A DNA stretch of 64,000 nt from Sabulicella glaciei (lineage in GTDB: Bacteria; Pseudomonadota; Alphaproteobacteria; Acetobacterales; Acetobacteraceae), in assembly GCF_026183895.1 (NCBI RefSeq), contig NZ_JAPFQI010000006.1:97592-161591 (forward strand), given 5' to 3'. The translations under genes were made by a program, and so were the position numbers. This document shows, in pieces, positions 1-8,770 of this stretch. The stretch's first letter is position 1; the number at the start of each line of letters is the position of its first letter. The notes under the pieces were generated by a model. It was not told the DNA's origin, searched no databases, and saw nothing but the letters and a program-made list of their open reading frames with translations.

Positions 1-467
1 CCCACGGCGCCAGCAAGGAGGTTGAGGGCCAAGTTGTTGCCGACGGGAAACAGCCGCAGGGCCAGGGTGGTTCCGAAAGGCTGCCGACGCATGGACTCAA
101 CCAAGGGACGCAGCCGCGCCCCGAAGCGCCCGGCGAGCTTGTCCTCGGTCCAGCGCCTCCCAATGGCCCGCGCCCAGAAAAAGGAGATCCCGCTTCCCCC
201 GGCCTGGGCGAGCAGGGCGAGGGCGGAGCCCAGCGCGGCGCCGAAGGCATAGCCCCCCAGAAAGGCCACGGCCTGCCGCGGTAGGCCCGCCGCGACCATG
301 ACGGCGCCCAGCAGCAGGAACGCGGCCTCTCCCCTCACGCCCTGGCCGCGCACATGGGCGTCCACCCATTCGGTGCCCGGCACGGCGCCCAGTTCCCGCA
401 GGATCCAGCCCACGGAAGCCAGGCCCAGCACCAGGAGAAGGAGCCGGCCCAGCGCAGCGGGGCTCAC
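1..467 (-). CDS. VTT/DedA-type (TVP38/TMEM64) membrane protein, C-terminus off the window
   Basis: The reading frame starts with GTG at 467 and runs off the left edge, giving about 155 residues. It opens with a hydrophobic segment (about residues 5-22) and a second stretch near residues 48-65. It then shows the glycine-rich AFLGGYAFGAALGS block and the later ALRLFPVGNNLALNLLAGA block typical of VTT/SNARE-associated integral membrane proteins. These proteins are thought to act in lipid scrambling or membrane homeostasis, but no substrate can be named here. The GTG overlaps the TGA of the upstream glycosyltransferase as GTGA, so the two are translationally coupled. Family assignment is from motif recognition only, and the C-terminal half is not visible. 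Confidence 0.7.
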   Translation of the reverse strand, partial: MSPAALGRLLLLVLGLASVGWILRELGAVPGTEWVDAHVRGQGVRGEAAFLLLGAVMVAAGLPRQAVAFLGGYAFGAALGSALALLAQAGGSGISFFWARAIGRRWTEDKLAGRFGARLRPLVESMRRQPFGTTLALRLFPVGNNLALNLLAGAV

Positions 468-1180
468 TGCTCCTCCACCTCCGGCCGCCGGCCGCGGCGC
501 TGCAGCCAAGCCACGCCCACGAGGTCGAGAAAGGACACCAGCAGCCGGTCCAGCGTGCCATAGTTGGAAGCGCCGCGCGTGCGGGGCCGGTGATTCACCG
601 GCTCGCTGACCACCCGCCCCCCCGCGCGCAGCGCCAGGGCGGGGAGGTAGCGGTGCATGTGGTCGAAATGCGGAAAGCCGAGGAACATGGCCCGCGAGAA
701 GACCTTGAGGCCGCAGCCCGTGTCCGGCGTGGCATCGCGCAGCAGCCGGGCGCGCACCCGGTTGGCGATGCGCGAGGTGACGCGCTTCGTCGCCGTGTCG
801 CGCCGGTTGACCCGGTGCCCGGCCACCAGCACGGATTCCCCCTCGCGCCGGGCGCGGTCCAGCAGGCGCGGAATGTCGGCCGGGTCGTTCTGCCCATCCC
901 CGTCCAGCGTGGCGATCCAGGGGGCGCGGGCCGCCTTCACTCCCGAGACGATCGCCGCCGACTGGCCGCAGCTTTCGCGGTGGCGGAGCCAGCGCAGCGC
1001 CGCATGGGTGCCTGCCGCCTCGCGCAACGCCGCCGCCGTGCCGTCGGTGGAGCCGTCATCCACAAAGATCACCTCGTGTGGGACGCCGGCCAGCGCGGCC
1101 CCGATCTCCGCCAGGAGGGGGGCGACATTGGGGGCCTCGTTCCGCGCGGGAATGACGACCGAAACGAGCGGTTCGGGCAT
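464..1180 (-). CDS. GT2 family glycosyltransferase (dolichol-phosphate mannosyltransferase-like)
   Basis: This 238-residue protein starts MPEPLVSVVIPARNE, the usual GT-A opening. It carries the nucleotide-binding FVDDGSTDGT motif near residue 40 and the metal-binding LDGDGQNDP near residue 95. The C-terminal part keeps the DTGCGLKVFSR and RGASNYG segments seen in enzymes that transfer sugars from NDP-sugars to polyprenyl phosphate. No transmembrane helices are evident, so it is probably a peripheral inner-membrane enzyme. A longer frame extends to 1309, but the conserved N-terminus begins at 1180. It overlaps the membrane-protein gene downstream, which may handle the lipid-linked product (inference). 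It is divergent from ctaA across about 80 bases. Confidence 0.82.
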   Translation of the reverse strand: MPEPLVSVVIPARNEAPNVAPLLAEIGAALAGVPHEVIFVDDGSTDGTAAALREAAGTHAALRWLRHRESCGQSAAIVSGVKAARAPWIATLDGDGQNDPADIPRLLDRARREGESVLVAGHRVNRRDTATKRVTSRIANRVRARLLRDATPDTGCGLKVFSRAMFLGFPHFDHMHRYLPALALRAGGRVVSEPVNHRPRTRGASNYGTLDRLLVSFLDLVGVAWLQRRGRRPEVEEQ

Positions 1181-1261
1181 GGATGCGGCGCTACCACCCG
1201 CGCCCTTGCCCCACAAGCGGTGGGCTGCCCATGCGATGCGAGTCTCACTATCATGGGTTGC

Positions 1262-2344
1262 ATGCCGTTCGACGCCTCCAGCAAGACCGCCATCCCCCCC
1301 GCCGAGCACGGGCGGCGCGGGAACCCGCGCGCCGTCGCGCTATGGCTCCTCGCGGTGGCAGGGCTGATCTGGATCATGGTGGCGCTGGGCGGCGCGACGC
1401 GCCTCACCGGCTCCGGTCTTTCCATCATGGAGTGGGCGCCGGTGGCCGGCACCCTGCCGCCGCTTTCCGAGGCGGAATGGCGCCGCCTCTACGACCTTTA
1501 CCGCACCATCCCGCAATATGAGCTGGTGAATGCCGGCTTCGGGCTGGAAGGCTTCAAGCGGATCTTCTGGCTGGAATGGGCGCACCGCTTCTGGGGGCGG
1601 CTCATCGGCTCCGTTTATCTGGGGGGCTTCCTGCTGCTGTGGTGGCGCGGCGCCATCCCGCGCGCGCTGATGCCGCGGCTGTGGCTGCTCTTCGTGCTGG
1701 GCGGGATGCAGGGGGCGATCGGCTGGTTCATGGTCGCCTCGGGCTTCGAGGCGGACCGCACCGCGGTCTCGCCCTACCGCCTCGTGCTCCATCTCGGCAT
1801 GGCCTTCCTGCTCTTCGGGGTGATCCTGTGGACGGCGCTGGGCCTGCTGCGCCCGGTGCGCGAGGCGCTGGGGCCGCGTCAGGGCAGCGTGCGGCGCCAG
1901 GCCCTGGCGGCCTTCGTGCTTTCCGTGGCGACCATGCTGGCGGGCGGCTTCGTCGCCGGGACGCGGGCGGGCTTCACCTGGAACACGTTTCCGCTGATGG
2001 ACGGGCGCCTCGTCCCGGCCGGGTATCTCGACCTGTCGCCGCTCTGGACCAACCTGACGCTCAACCTCGCCACAGTGCAGTTCAACCACCGCCTCCTCGC
2101 CACGCTGACGCTGCTGGCCGCTTTCGGCGCGGCGCTGGCGGCATGGCGGCGCCTCCCCGCCGGCACGGCGTGCCGTGCCGTGCTCGGCTTCGCGGCCGTG
2201 ATCGGCGCGCAGTACGCGCTGGGCATCGCCACGCTGGTCCATGTCGTGCCGGTCTCGCTCGGCACGCTGCACCAGGCGGTGGCGGTGGCGGTGCTCGCCA
2301 CGGGGCTTCTCGCCTTGCACACCCTGCGCAAACCGGAACGTTGA
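1262..2344 (+). CDS. ctaA: Heme A synthase (Cox15/CtaA type 2)
   Basis: This 360-residue inner-membrane enzyme oxidises the C8 methyl group of heme O to the formyl group of heme A for aa3-type cytochrome oxidase. About eight hydrophobic helices are visible. The four heme-ligand histidine contexts are present: EWAHRFWGR (His near 108), LVLHLGMAF, QFNHRLLA and LHQAVA. The length fits alphaproteobacterial Cox15. ATG 1253 is an alternative start only three codons upstream. The TGA at 2342-2344 overlaps the ATG of the sensor kinase by one base (TGATG), implying coupled translation. No oxidase subunit genes lie nearby. Confidence 0.93.
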   Translation: MPFDASSKTAIPPAEHGRRGNPRAVALWLLAVAGLIWIMVALGGATRLTGSGLSIMEWAPVAGTLPPLSEAEWRRLYDLYRTIPQYELVNAGFGLEGFKRIFWLEWAHRFWGRLIGSVYLGGFLLLWWRGAIPRALMPRLWLLFVLGGMQGAIGWFMVASGFEADRTAVSPYRLVLHLGMAFLLFGVILWTALGLLRPVREALGPRQGSVRRQALAAFVLSVATMLAGGFVAGTRAGFTWNTFPLMDGRLVPAGYLDLSPLWTNLTLNLATVQFNHRLLATLTLLAAFGAALAAWRRLPAGTACRAVLGFAAVIGAQYALGIATLVHVVPVSLGTLHQAVAVAVLATGLLALHTLRKPER

Positions 2345-5300
2345 TGGACACGCCGCGCCAGCCAAGCCTCCAGGACGCGCTGGACGCGCTTCCCTTCTCC
2401 TTCGCCGCCTTTGCGGAGCATGGGCGCCTCATCCTGTGCAATGAGGCCATGCGCCAGCATCTCGGCCTTGCGCGGGCCGAGGCCGAGGCGCTGGACTGGA
2501 CCGCCTTCCTCCGGCGCCTCGCCTTCCGGGGGCTGCTGGGCGACGGTGCGCCGGAGGAGCGCGCGGCGGAATTCCTGCCCTTCGGCGGCAGCCCAGCCAC
2601 CGGGGCGCGGCTGCTTCGCACCGCCGAGGGGCGGGCGCTGGACTGGTTCCACGCCTCCATGGCAGGCGGCTGGGTCGCCGGGCTTGCCGAAGCGGGACCA
2701 CGCGCCGCGGCGCTCCAGGCGGCGGAAGCCGCTTCCCGCCAGGCGAGCGAGGTGATCGCGCAGCTGCAGACCGGCTTGGCCCGCTTCGACAGCAACGGGC
2801 GGCTGCGCCGGGCCAATCCGCGCTACGCGGATCTGCTGGGGCTGCCCGAAGGAACGCCGCTCGAGGGGGTGACCCTTTCCGACCTGCTCGACATCCAGAT
2901 CGGCGCGGGCGAGATCCCGGCGGAGGTGAAGCCGGCGATCGAAGCAGATTTCGCCGAAAGGCTGAGCCGCGCGCGCGGGTCCTGGCACGTGGAGCGGACC
3001 AAGCCCGATGGCCGCACCATCCGCTTCGTGAACCACCCGATGCCCGATGGTGGCTGGCTGGCCGAGGTCACGGACATCTCCGAGGCGCGCAACGCGGAGC
3101 GCGAGGCGCGTCGCCGCGCCGCGATGCACGACGCGCTGATCGAGGCCCTGCCGGTTGGCGTCGCGGTCTATGGACCCGACCGGCGCGTGTCGCTGGTGAA
3201 CCAGGCCTATAACCGCATCCTCGCCGACGACCCGATCCGCATCGGAGAAAATCTCCGCGACATCGTGGAGCGGCGCGCCCGGCGCGGTGAGTTCGGCCAG
3301 ACCGACCCGGAAGCGGCGGTGGAGCGCGTCCTCAGCCGGCTGGACCAGCCGCAGGGCTTCGAGCGGCGGCGCCCCGGCGGCGGCGTCGCCGTGCATCGCT
3401 CCGTGCCCCTGCCCGATGGCGGCCACGCCATGGTGGTGTCGGACATCACCGACCTCCAGGCCGCGCGGGAGGAAGCGAAGGAAAGCGCCTCCGTCCTCGA
3501 CACGATGCTGGAAAGCACGCGCCATGGCATCGTGCTGTTCGACGCGGAGGGCAAGGTGGTGGCCGCGAACCGCCTCGCCGCGCCGCTCGCCGGCGTTTCG
3601 CCCGACGCCTTTGCCCCCGGCACCTCCATCTACCAGCTTCGCGAGGAGCAGGCGCGCCGCGGCGTGTTTGGCGACAAGGCGGAAACCCAGGCCTTCCTGG
3701 AATGGCGCGGGCACCAGCCGCTGCGAGCGCAGGACGCTTATCGCCGCGCCGGCCCGTCCAACACCGTCATCGAGGTGGTGACCGACGCCCTGCCCGATGG
3801 CGGCTTCGTCCGCTCCTACACCGACGTCACGGCGCTGGTGCGGGCTGAGCGCGAGGCGCAGGCGCGGGCGCAGACCTTGCAGCGCGTGCTCGACACGGTG
3901 CGGCACGGCATCATCATGTATGACGCCGAGAACAAGGTGGTGGCCGGCAACGGCCTCGCCGAGCGGCTCTTCGGCCTGCCCGAGGGAGCAGTGCATCCCG
4001 GCATCACTTATGACGAGCTGCGCGCCATCCAGGTGGCGCGCGGCGAGCACGGGGAGCCGGAAAGCGCCGCCCGCGCCATGGCCGCGCGCCCGGCCCTCAC
4101 CGACGGAGAAAGCACCTACCAGCGGCGCCGCCCGGACGGCACGGTCGTCGAGATCCGCACCGAGTACTTGCCGGAGGGCGGCTGCGTCCGCTCAGTCACG
4201 GACATCACCGCCCTGGCCGCCGCTCAGGCGGAATCCGCCAACCGCGCCGCCATGCTCCAGGTCATGCTGGACAACATGCGGCACGGCATCATGCTCTTCG
4301 ACGCCGAGGAGCGGGTGGTCGCCTTCAACCGCCTCGCTGCCGAGTTGACCGGCATGGGCGAGGCGCTCGTGGTCGGCGCCACCATGGCGGAGCTGCGCGC
4401 CGCCCAGGCCGCGGCCGGCGAGTTCGGCGACGCCGAGGGAACGGCGCGCTACGTCGCGGAGCTGGAAGGGCGCGACAACCGCCAGCCGGCGCAGCGCCGC
4501 CGCCGCCGGCCGAACGGGATGGAGCTGGAGGCCACCTTCAGCCCCGTCCCCGGCGGCGGCTACGTGCTCACTGTCACCGACGTGACGGGCCGTGTCCGCG
4601 CGGAGGAGGAAGCGAAGCAGCGCGCCGCGCGCATGGAGGCGACGCTCAACGCCACGCGGCACAGCCTCACCCTCTACGGGCCCGACCACCGCCTCGTCTC
4701 CGCCAACGGCATCGCGGGGTCGCTCGTGGTGGGCGGCGACCCGAGGCCGTTGATCGGCCTCACCCTCCGGGAAGTGATGCGCATCCAGCTGGAGCGCGAG
4801 TTCCCCAACCAGCCGGAGGAGGTGGAGCGGGAGCTTTCGAGGATCATGGCGCTGGACCGTTCGCAGCCGCAGCGCTACCAGCGCCGCCGCCCGGACGGGC
4901 GCGTGCTGGACATCACCTCCGACCCCACGAAGGATGGCGGCTTCGCCGTGGCCGTCGCTGACGTGACGGCGCTGGTCCGGGCGGAGGAGGAGGCGAAGCG
5001 CCGCAGCGAGTTCCTGCAGGCCATGGTGAACAACAGCCGCCAGGGCGTGCTGCTCTACAACAAGGACCGCGTCCTGGTGGCGGCGAACCGCCTGGCCGGC
5101 GAGCTGCTGAACATGCCTGGCATCGAGAACCGGGCCGGCGCCACCGGCTCGCAGATCATGTCCGAGCTGGGGCCGGCAGGGTATTACGGCGAGCCCGGCA
5201 CCGCCGAGGCGGAGGCGGTGGAAACGCAGCTGCGGGGCCTCGACCGCTCCATCCCGCACCGCTTCACCCGCGCCCTGGCGGATGGGCGGGTGCTCGACAT

Positions 5301-6873
5301 CTCCTCCGACCCCACGCCCGATGGCGGGATCGTGATCAGCGCCAGCGACGTGACGCCGCTGGTCCAGGCGGAGGAAAAGGCGCAGCGGCGTGCGCAGACC
5401 CTTTCTGCCATGCTGGGCAATAGCCAGCAGGGCGTCCTGCTCTACGACCGAAACGGCCGGCTGCTGCAGGCGAACAGCCTGGCTGCGGAGTTGTTCAGCC
5501 TCCCCGGGCTGGAAGGCCGCATCGGTGCCACGCTGGAGGAACTGGTGCTGGAGCAGGCGCGGGCCGGCCAGTTCGGCGTGCCCGGCGATCCGGAAACCGA
5601 GGCGCAGATCGCGGCGGTGCTTTCGACCGACCGCTCGCGCAGCCAGCGTTCCACCCGCCGCACGGCCGATGGCCGCGTGATGGCCATCGCCTCTGACCCG
5701 CTGCCCGATGGCGGCTTCGTGGTGTCGGTGAGCGAGATCACCGCGCTGGTGCGGGCGGAGGAGGAGGCGCAGCGCCGCGCCGACCTGCTGACCGCCATGC
5801 TGGGCAATATCCGGCACGGCCTCGCCATGTTCGACCGGAACGGGGCGATCGTCGCCTCCAACTCCATCCTGCACGAGATGCTGCACATCTCCGCGGAGGT
5901 GGTGGCCCCCGGACGCACGCTGGACGACATGGTGAACGCGCTGCGCGACGCCGGCGAGTACGGCGAAGGGCCGGAAGGCGCGGCGATGGCGGAGCAGATC
6001 AAGCGGCGCGACCGCAGCGTTTCCATCCGCTCCACGCGCCAGCGCGCGGATGGGACCGCGGTGGAGGTGGTGTCCGACCCGACCCCTGATGGCGGCTGGG
6101 TCGTCACCTACACGGACGTGTCGGAGGACCGGCGCATCCGCGCCGAGCTGGAACGCGCCCGCGAGGCGGCCGAGGCCGCCAACCTCGCCAAGTCGCGCTT
6201 CCTGGCCACGATGAGCCACGAGCTGCGCACGCCGCTGAACGCGGTGATCGGCTTCTCCGAGGTGCTGGCGGCCGGGGCGGATGCGCGGCTGGTGCCCGAA
6301 TATGCCGGGGCCATCCAGGAGGCGGGGCGTCATCTCCTCACCCTGATCGACGACATCCTCGACATCACCCGGGCGGAGGAGGGACGCCTGCCCGTGGCGA
6401 AGGAGCGGGTGGATCTGGGGCCGCTGCTGCGATCCGCCTGCCGGATGATGTCCGGCCAGGCCGAGGCGGCGCAGCTTTCGCTGGAGGTCATGGATGCGCC
6501 GGAGGATCTGCCCGCCCTGACCGCCGACACGCGGCGGCTGCGGCAGGTGCTGCTGAACCTGATGTCGAACGCGGTGAAGTTCACCCCGGCGGGCGGCACG
6601 GTGACGCTTTCCGCCGCGCGCGAGGAGGGGGCGCTGGTGATCGACCTGCGCGACACCGGCATCGGCATCGCCGAGTCCGACATGGGGCGGCTCTTCCAGC
6701 CCTTCGCCCAGGTGGAGAGCAGCGCGTCGCGGCGCTATGCCGGCTCCGGGCTCGGCCTTTACCTGTGCCGGGTCCTGGTGGAGGCGCAAGGCGGGACGCT
6801 CACCCTGGAAAGCGAGATGGGCAAGGGGACCCTGGCGCGGCTGCGCTTCCCGCCCCATCTTCTGGAGGCATGA
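2344..6873 (+). CDS. Giant soluble PAS-array sensor histidine kinase
   Basis: This 1509-residue protein has no signal peptide or convincing membrane helix, so it is predicted to be cytoplasmic. A degenerate PAS-like unit (residues about 10-115) is followed by nine PAS-7-type units. Their core xRHGxxLFD segments begin near residues 141, 269, 391, 519, 645, 771, 898, 1027 and 1156. Each unit ends in a PDGG-SxTDVTALVRAEEEA-like helix that leads into the next. The kinase core follows: the H-box MSHELRTPLNA with phosphoacceptor His1292, the N-box near 1399, DTGIGI near 1437 and GSGLGLYL near 1467. No receiver domain is fused and no response regulator gene is adjacent. It sits between ctaA and tldD with one-base and four-base overlaps. 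Ligand and partner are unknown. Confidence 0.93.
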   Translation: MDTPRQPSLQDALDALPFSFAAFAEHGRLILCNEAMRQHLGLARAEAEALDWTAFLRRLAFRGLLGDGAPEERAAEFLPFGGSPATGARLLRTAEGRALDWFHASMAGGWVAGLAEAGPRAAALQAAEAASRQASEVIAQLQTGLARFDSNGRLRRANPRYADLLGLPEGTPLEGVTLSDLLDIQIGAGEIPAEVKPAIEADFAERLSRARGSWHVERTKPDGRTIRFVNHPMPDGGWLAEVTDISEARNAEREARRRAAMHDALIEALPVGVAVYGPDRRVSLVNQAYNRILADDPIRIGENLRDIVERRARRGEFGQTDPEAAVERVLSRLDQPQGFERRRPGGGVAVHRSVPLPDGGHAMVVSDITDLQAAREEAKESASVLDTMLESTRHGIVLFDAEGKVVAANRLAAPLAGVSPDAFAPGTSIYQLREEQARRGVFGDKAETQAFLEWRGHQPLRAQDAYRRAGPSNTVIEVVTDALPDGGFVRSYTDVTALVRAEREAQARAQTLQRVLDTVRHGIIMYDAENKVVAGNGLAERLFGLPEGAVHPGITYDELRAIQVARGEHGEPESAARAMAARPALTDGESTYQRRRPDGTVVEIRTEYLPEGGCVRSVTDITALAAAQAESANRAAMLQVMLDNMRHGIMLFDAEERVVAFNRLAAELTGMGEALVVGATMAELRAAQAAAGEFGDAEGTARYVAELEGRDNRQPAQRRRRRPNGMELEATFSPVPGGGYVLTVTDVTGRVRAEEEAKQRAARMEATLNATRHSLTLYGPDHRLVSANGIAGSLVVGGDPRPLIGLTLREVMRIQLEREFPNQPEEVERELSRIMALDRSQPQRYQRRRPDGRVLDITSDPTKDGGFAVAVADVTALVRAEEEAKRRSEFLQAMVNNSRQGVLLYNKDRVLVAANRLAGELLNMPGIENRAGATGSQIMSELGPAGYYGEPGTAEAEAVETQLRGLDRSIPHRFTRALADGRVLDISSDPTPDGGIVISASDVTPLVQAEEKAQRRAQTLSAMLGNSQQGVLLYDRNGRLLQANSLAAELFSLPGLEGRIGATLEELVLEQARAGQFGVPGDPETEAQIAAVLSTDRSRSQRSTRRTADGRVMAIASDPLPDGGFVVSVSEITALVRAEEEAQRRADLLTAMLGNIRHGLAMFDRNGAIVASNSILHEMLHISAEVVAPGRTLDDMVNALRDAGEYGEGPEGAAMAEQIKRRDRSVSIRSTRQRADGTAVEVVSDPTPDGGWVVTYTDVSEDRRIRAELERAREAAEAANLAKSRFLATMSHELRTPLNAVIGFSEVLAAGADARLVPEYAGAIQEAGRHLLTLIDDILDITRAEEGRLPVAKERVDLGPLLRSACRMMSGQAEAAQLSLEVMDAPEDLPALTADTRRLRQVLLNLMSNAVKFTPAGGTVTLSAAREEGALVIDLRDTGIGIAESDMGRLFQPFAQVESSASRRYAGSGLGLYLCRVLVEAQGGTLTLESEMGKGTLARLRFPPHLLEA
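2762..6126 (+). repeat. Nine tandem PAS-coding units of about 366-390 bp
   Basis: The kinase gene contains nine consecutive in-frame units spaced about 384, 366, 384, 378, 378, 381, 387 and 388 bases apart, measured between equivalent RHG-type codons. Units 3-9 are clearly closer to each other than to units 1 and 2: they share RHGIxLFD, VVAxNRLA and PDGGFVxSVTDVTALVRAEEEA. This pattern suggests internal duplication of one module followed by divergence. Units 7 and 8 have SRQG or SQQG instead of RHG, which may mark altered ligand pockets. Confidence 0.88.
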
Positions 6874-8303
6874 GCCTCGACACCGCCCTTTCCGTCACGG
6901 AACGCCTCTTCCACGCCACGCTGGACCCCGATGCCGCGCTGCGCCGCCTCCGCGAGGCGACGACGGGCGCCGAGGATGGGGAGCTGTTCCTGGAGCACCG
7001 GGAAAGCGAGGCGGTGTCGCTCGATGACGGGCGCATCCGCTCCGCCGCCTATGACCAGTCGCGCGGCTTCGGCCTGCGCGCGGTGAGCGGCGAGGCCGCG
7101 GGCTACGCCCATTCGGGCGAGATTTCGGACGAGGCCCTGGCCCGCGCGGCCGAAACCGTCCGCGCCGTTTCCCAGGGCCGCTCCGGCACGATGGAGGCAG
7201 GGCCGCGCGCCACCAATGCTCGGCTCTATGACGATGCCAACCCGCTGCTGGCGATGGACTTCGCCGAGAAGACGGCGTTGCTGATGGAACTGGACGCGCA
7301 TGCCCGCGCGCTGGACCCGCGCGTGGTGCAGGTCAGCGCCTCGCTCACCGGCGAGTGGCAGGCGGTGCGCATCCTGCGGCCCGACGGGCAGGTGGTGGCC
7401 GACCTCCGCCCGCTGGTGCGGTTCAACGTTTCCTTGGTGGTGGAGAAGGACGGGCGGCGCGAAACGGGCTCCTTCGGCACGGGCGGCCGCCATGGCTATG
7501 ACCGCGTGCTGGGCAATGGCGGCTGGCAGCGCGCCGTGGGCGAGGCGCTGCGCCAGGCCCTGGTGAACCTGGAAAGCGTCCCCGCCCCGGCCGGCGAGCA
7601 GGAGGTGGTGCTGGGGCCCGGCTGGCCCGGCATCCTGCTGCACGAGGCGATCGGCCACGGGCTCGAGGGCGACTTCAACCGCAAGAAGACGAGCGCCTTC
7701 GCCGGCCTCGTCGGCAGCCGCATCGCCGCGCCCGGCGTGACGGTGGTGGATGACGGGACCATCGAAGGGCGCCGCGGCTCCATCACCGTGGATGACGAGG
7801 GCACGCCGTCGGGCCGCACCGTGATGATCGAGGACGGCATCCTGCGCGGCTTCATCCAGGATCGGCAGAATGCCCGCCTCATGGGCGTCGCGCCCACGGG
7901 CAACGGGCGCCGGCAGAGCCACGCCCACAGCCCCATGCCGCGCATGACCAACACCATCATGCTCGGCGGCGCGCACGAGCCGGCGGAGATCATCCGCTCG
8001 GTGAAGAAGGGCATCTGGGCGGTCAACTTCGGCGGCGGGCAGGTGGACATCACCTCCGGCAAGTTCGTCTTTTCGATGAGCGAGGCCTACATCATCGAGG
8101 ATGGCCGCGTCGGCGCCCCGGTGAAGGGCGCGACCCTGATCGGCAACGGGCCGGACGCGCTGACCAAGATCCGCATGATCGGCAACGACAGCGGCATGGA
8201 TCCGGGCATCGGCACGTGCGGCAAGAACGGCCAGGGCGTGCCGGTGGGCGTGGGCCAGCCGACGCTGCGGATGGGCGGGCTTACGATCGGCGGCACCGGC
8301 TGA
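6870..8303 (+). CDS. tldD: Metalloprotease TldD
   Basis: This 477-residue protein belongs to the PmbA/TldD family (481 residues in E. coli). TldD is the catalytic subunit of the TldD/TldE protease, which trims unfolded peptides and processes microcin B17 and CcdA. The zinc-binding HExxxH motif is present as HEAIGH (His258, Glu259, His263), followed by the conserved GLEGDFNRKKTSAFAG stretch. The C-terminus keeps GTCGKNGQGVPVGVGQPTLR, which contains the conserved Cys. The ATG overlaps the stop of the kinase gene (ATGA), so it is co-translated. The partner TldE/PmbA is not in the window. A degraded copy of this gene's tail lies about 510 bases downstream. Confidence 0.95.
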   Translation: MSLDTALSVTERLFHATLDPDAALRRLREATTGAEDGELFLEHRESEAVSLDDGRIRSAAYDQSRGFGLRAVSGEAAGYAHSGEISDEALARAAETVRAVSQGRSGTMEAGPRATNARLYDDANPLLAMDFAEKTALLMELDAHARALDPRVVQVSASLTGEWQAVRILRPDGQVVADLRPLVRFNVSLVVEKDGRRETGSFGTGGRHGYDRVLGNGGWQRAVGEALRQALVNLESVPAPAGEQEVVLGPGWPGILLHEAIGHGLEGDFNRKKTSAFAGLVGSRIAAPGVTVVDDGTIEGRRGSITVDDEGTPSGRTVMIEDGILRGFIQDRQNARLMGVAPTGNGRRQSHAHSPMPRMTNTIMLGGAHEPAEIIRSVKKGIWAVNFGGGQVDITSGKFVFSMSEAYIIEDGRVGAPVKGATLIGNGPDALTKIRMIGNDSGMDPGIGTCGKNGQGVPVGVGQPTLRMGGLTIGGTG

Positions 8304-8321
8304 GGGGCTGCGCGGCCGCGC

Positions 8322-8603
8322 TCAGTTCCAGCGCGGCTGCAGGATGATCAGGGCGAGAAAGAACAGGCCGAGCAGCGCCACCGGCACCGCCAGGAGGCCG
8401 AGCAGCGAGACGGCCTGCGCCTGGCGGCCGGCGCGGTGCAGCGCGATGCCACCCCAAACCACCGCCCCCAGCCCGCCGAGCAGCACCATCCAGTGCAGGA
8501 TGTTGAAGGACGACACGCTGCCGTCGCCCATGCCCCACAGGAAGAAGAAGACCGCGACGGCCAGCGCCAGCGCGTCGATGCCCAGCAGGATGCGGTAGGT
8601 CAT
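8322..8603 (-). CDS. Small multi-pass membrane protein, unknown function
   Basis: This 93-residue protein has three probable transmembrane segments, at about residues 4-24, 37-55 and 65-88. The first is preceded by MTYR, and the protein ends QPRWN. No catalytic motif is visible and I do not recognise the family. It is convergent with tldD (18-base gap). A longer upstream start is possible, but ATG 8603 gives the cleanest first helix. Confidence 0.6.
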   Translation of the reverse strand: MTYRILLGIDALALAVAVFFFLWGMGDGSVSSFNILHWMVLLGGLGAVVWGGIALHRAGRQAQAVSLLGLLAVPVALLGLFFLALIILQPRWN

Positions 8604-8661
8604 GCCCCGTCCCCCTCGCCCCGCCGGGATGGTGCTCCGCCGCGTCCGTGGCGTGCAAGCG

Positions 8662-8694
8662 TCAGAAGCGGCGCGTCAGCCCGCCATGGATCGC
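8662..8694. repeat. Partial copy of the TonB-receptor gene 3' end
   Basis: These 33 bases match 9710-9742, the last 11 codons of the TonB-dependent receptor gene including its stop codon, at 31 of 33 positions and in the same orientation. The two copies are direct repeats bracketing the EamA gene, about 1.05 kb apart. This copy is not part of any intact receptor gene, so it is a relic of a duplication, insertion or gene loss. Confidence 0.75.
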
Positions 8695-8696
8695 GT

Positions 8697-8770
8697 GGCA
8701 ATGACAGCGTCACGGACCCCGGCACCTGCTGCGAGAACGGCCAGGGCGTGCCGGTGGGCGTGGGTCAGCC
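8697..8770 (+). pseudogene. Fragment of a tldD-like 3' end
   Basis: Read on the plus strand this stretch encodes GNDSVTDPGTCCENGQGVPV followed by GVGQP. That parallels GNDSGMDPG, TCGKNGQGVPV and GVGQP at the end of TldD (8181-8263). A 31-base block (8734-8764) is identical to 8224-8254. There is no start or upstream homology, so it is a gene-end remnant. It overlaps the last codons and stop of the EamA gene on the other strand, so that gene's C-terminal tail is built from the relic. Confidence 0.8.

Noticed and set aside
4192-6858. An 888-codon open frame antisense to the PAS kinase gene
   Set aside because: It is rich in Arg, Gly, His and Ala with no family pattern. It arises because high-GC codon use leaves the opposite strand nearly free of stop codons. 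The sense frame has clear PAS and kinase motifs.
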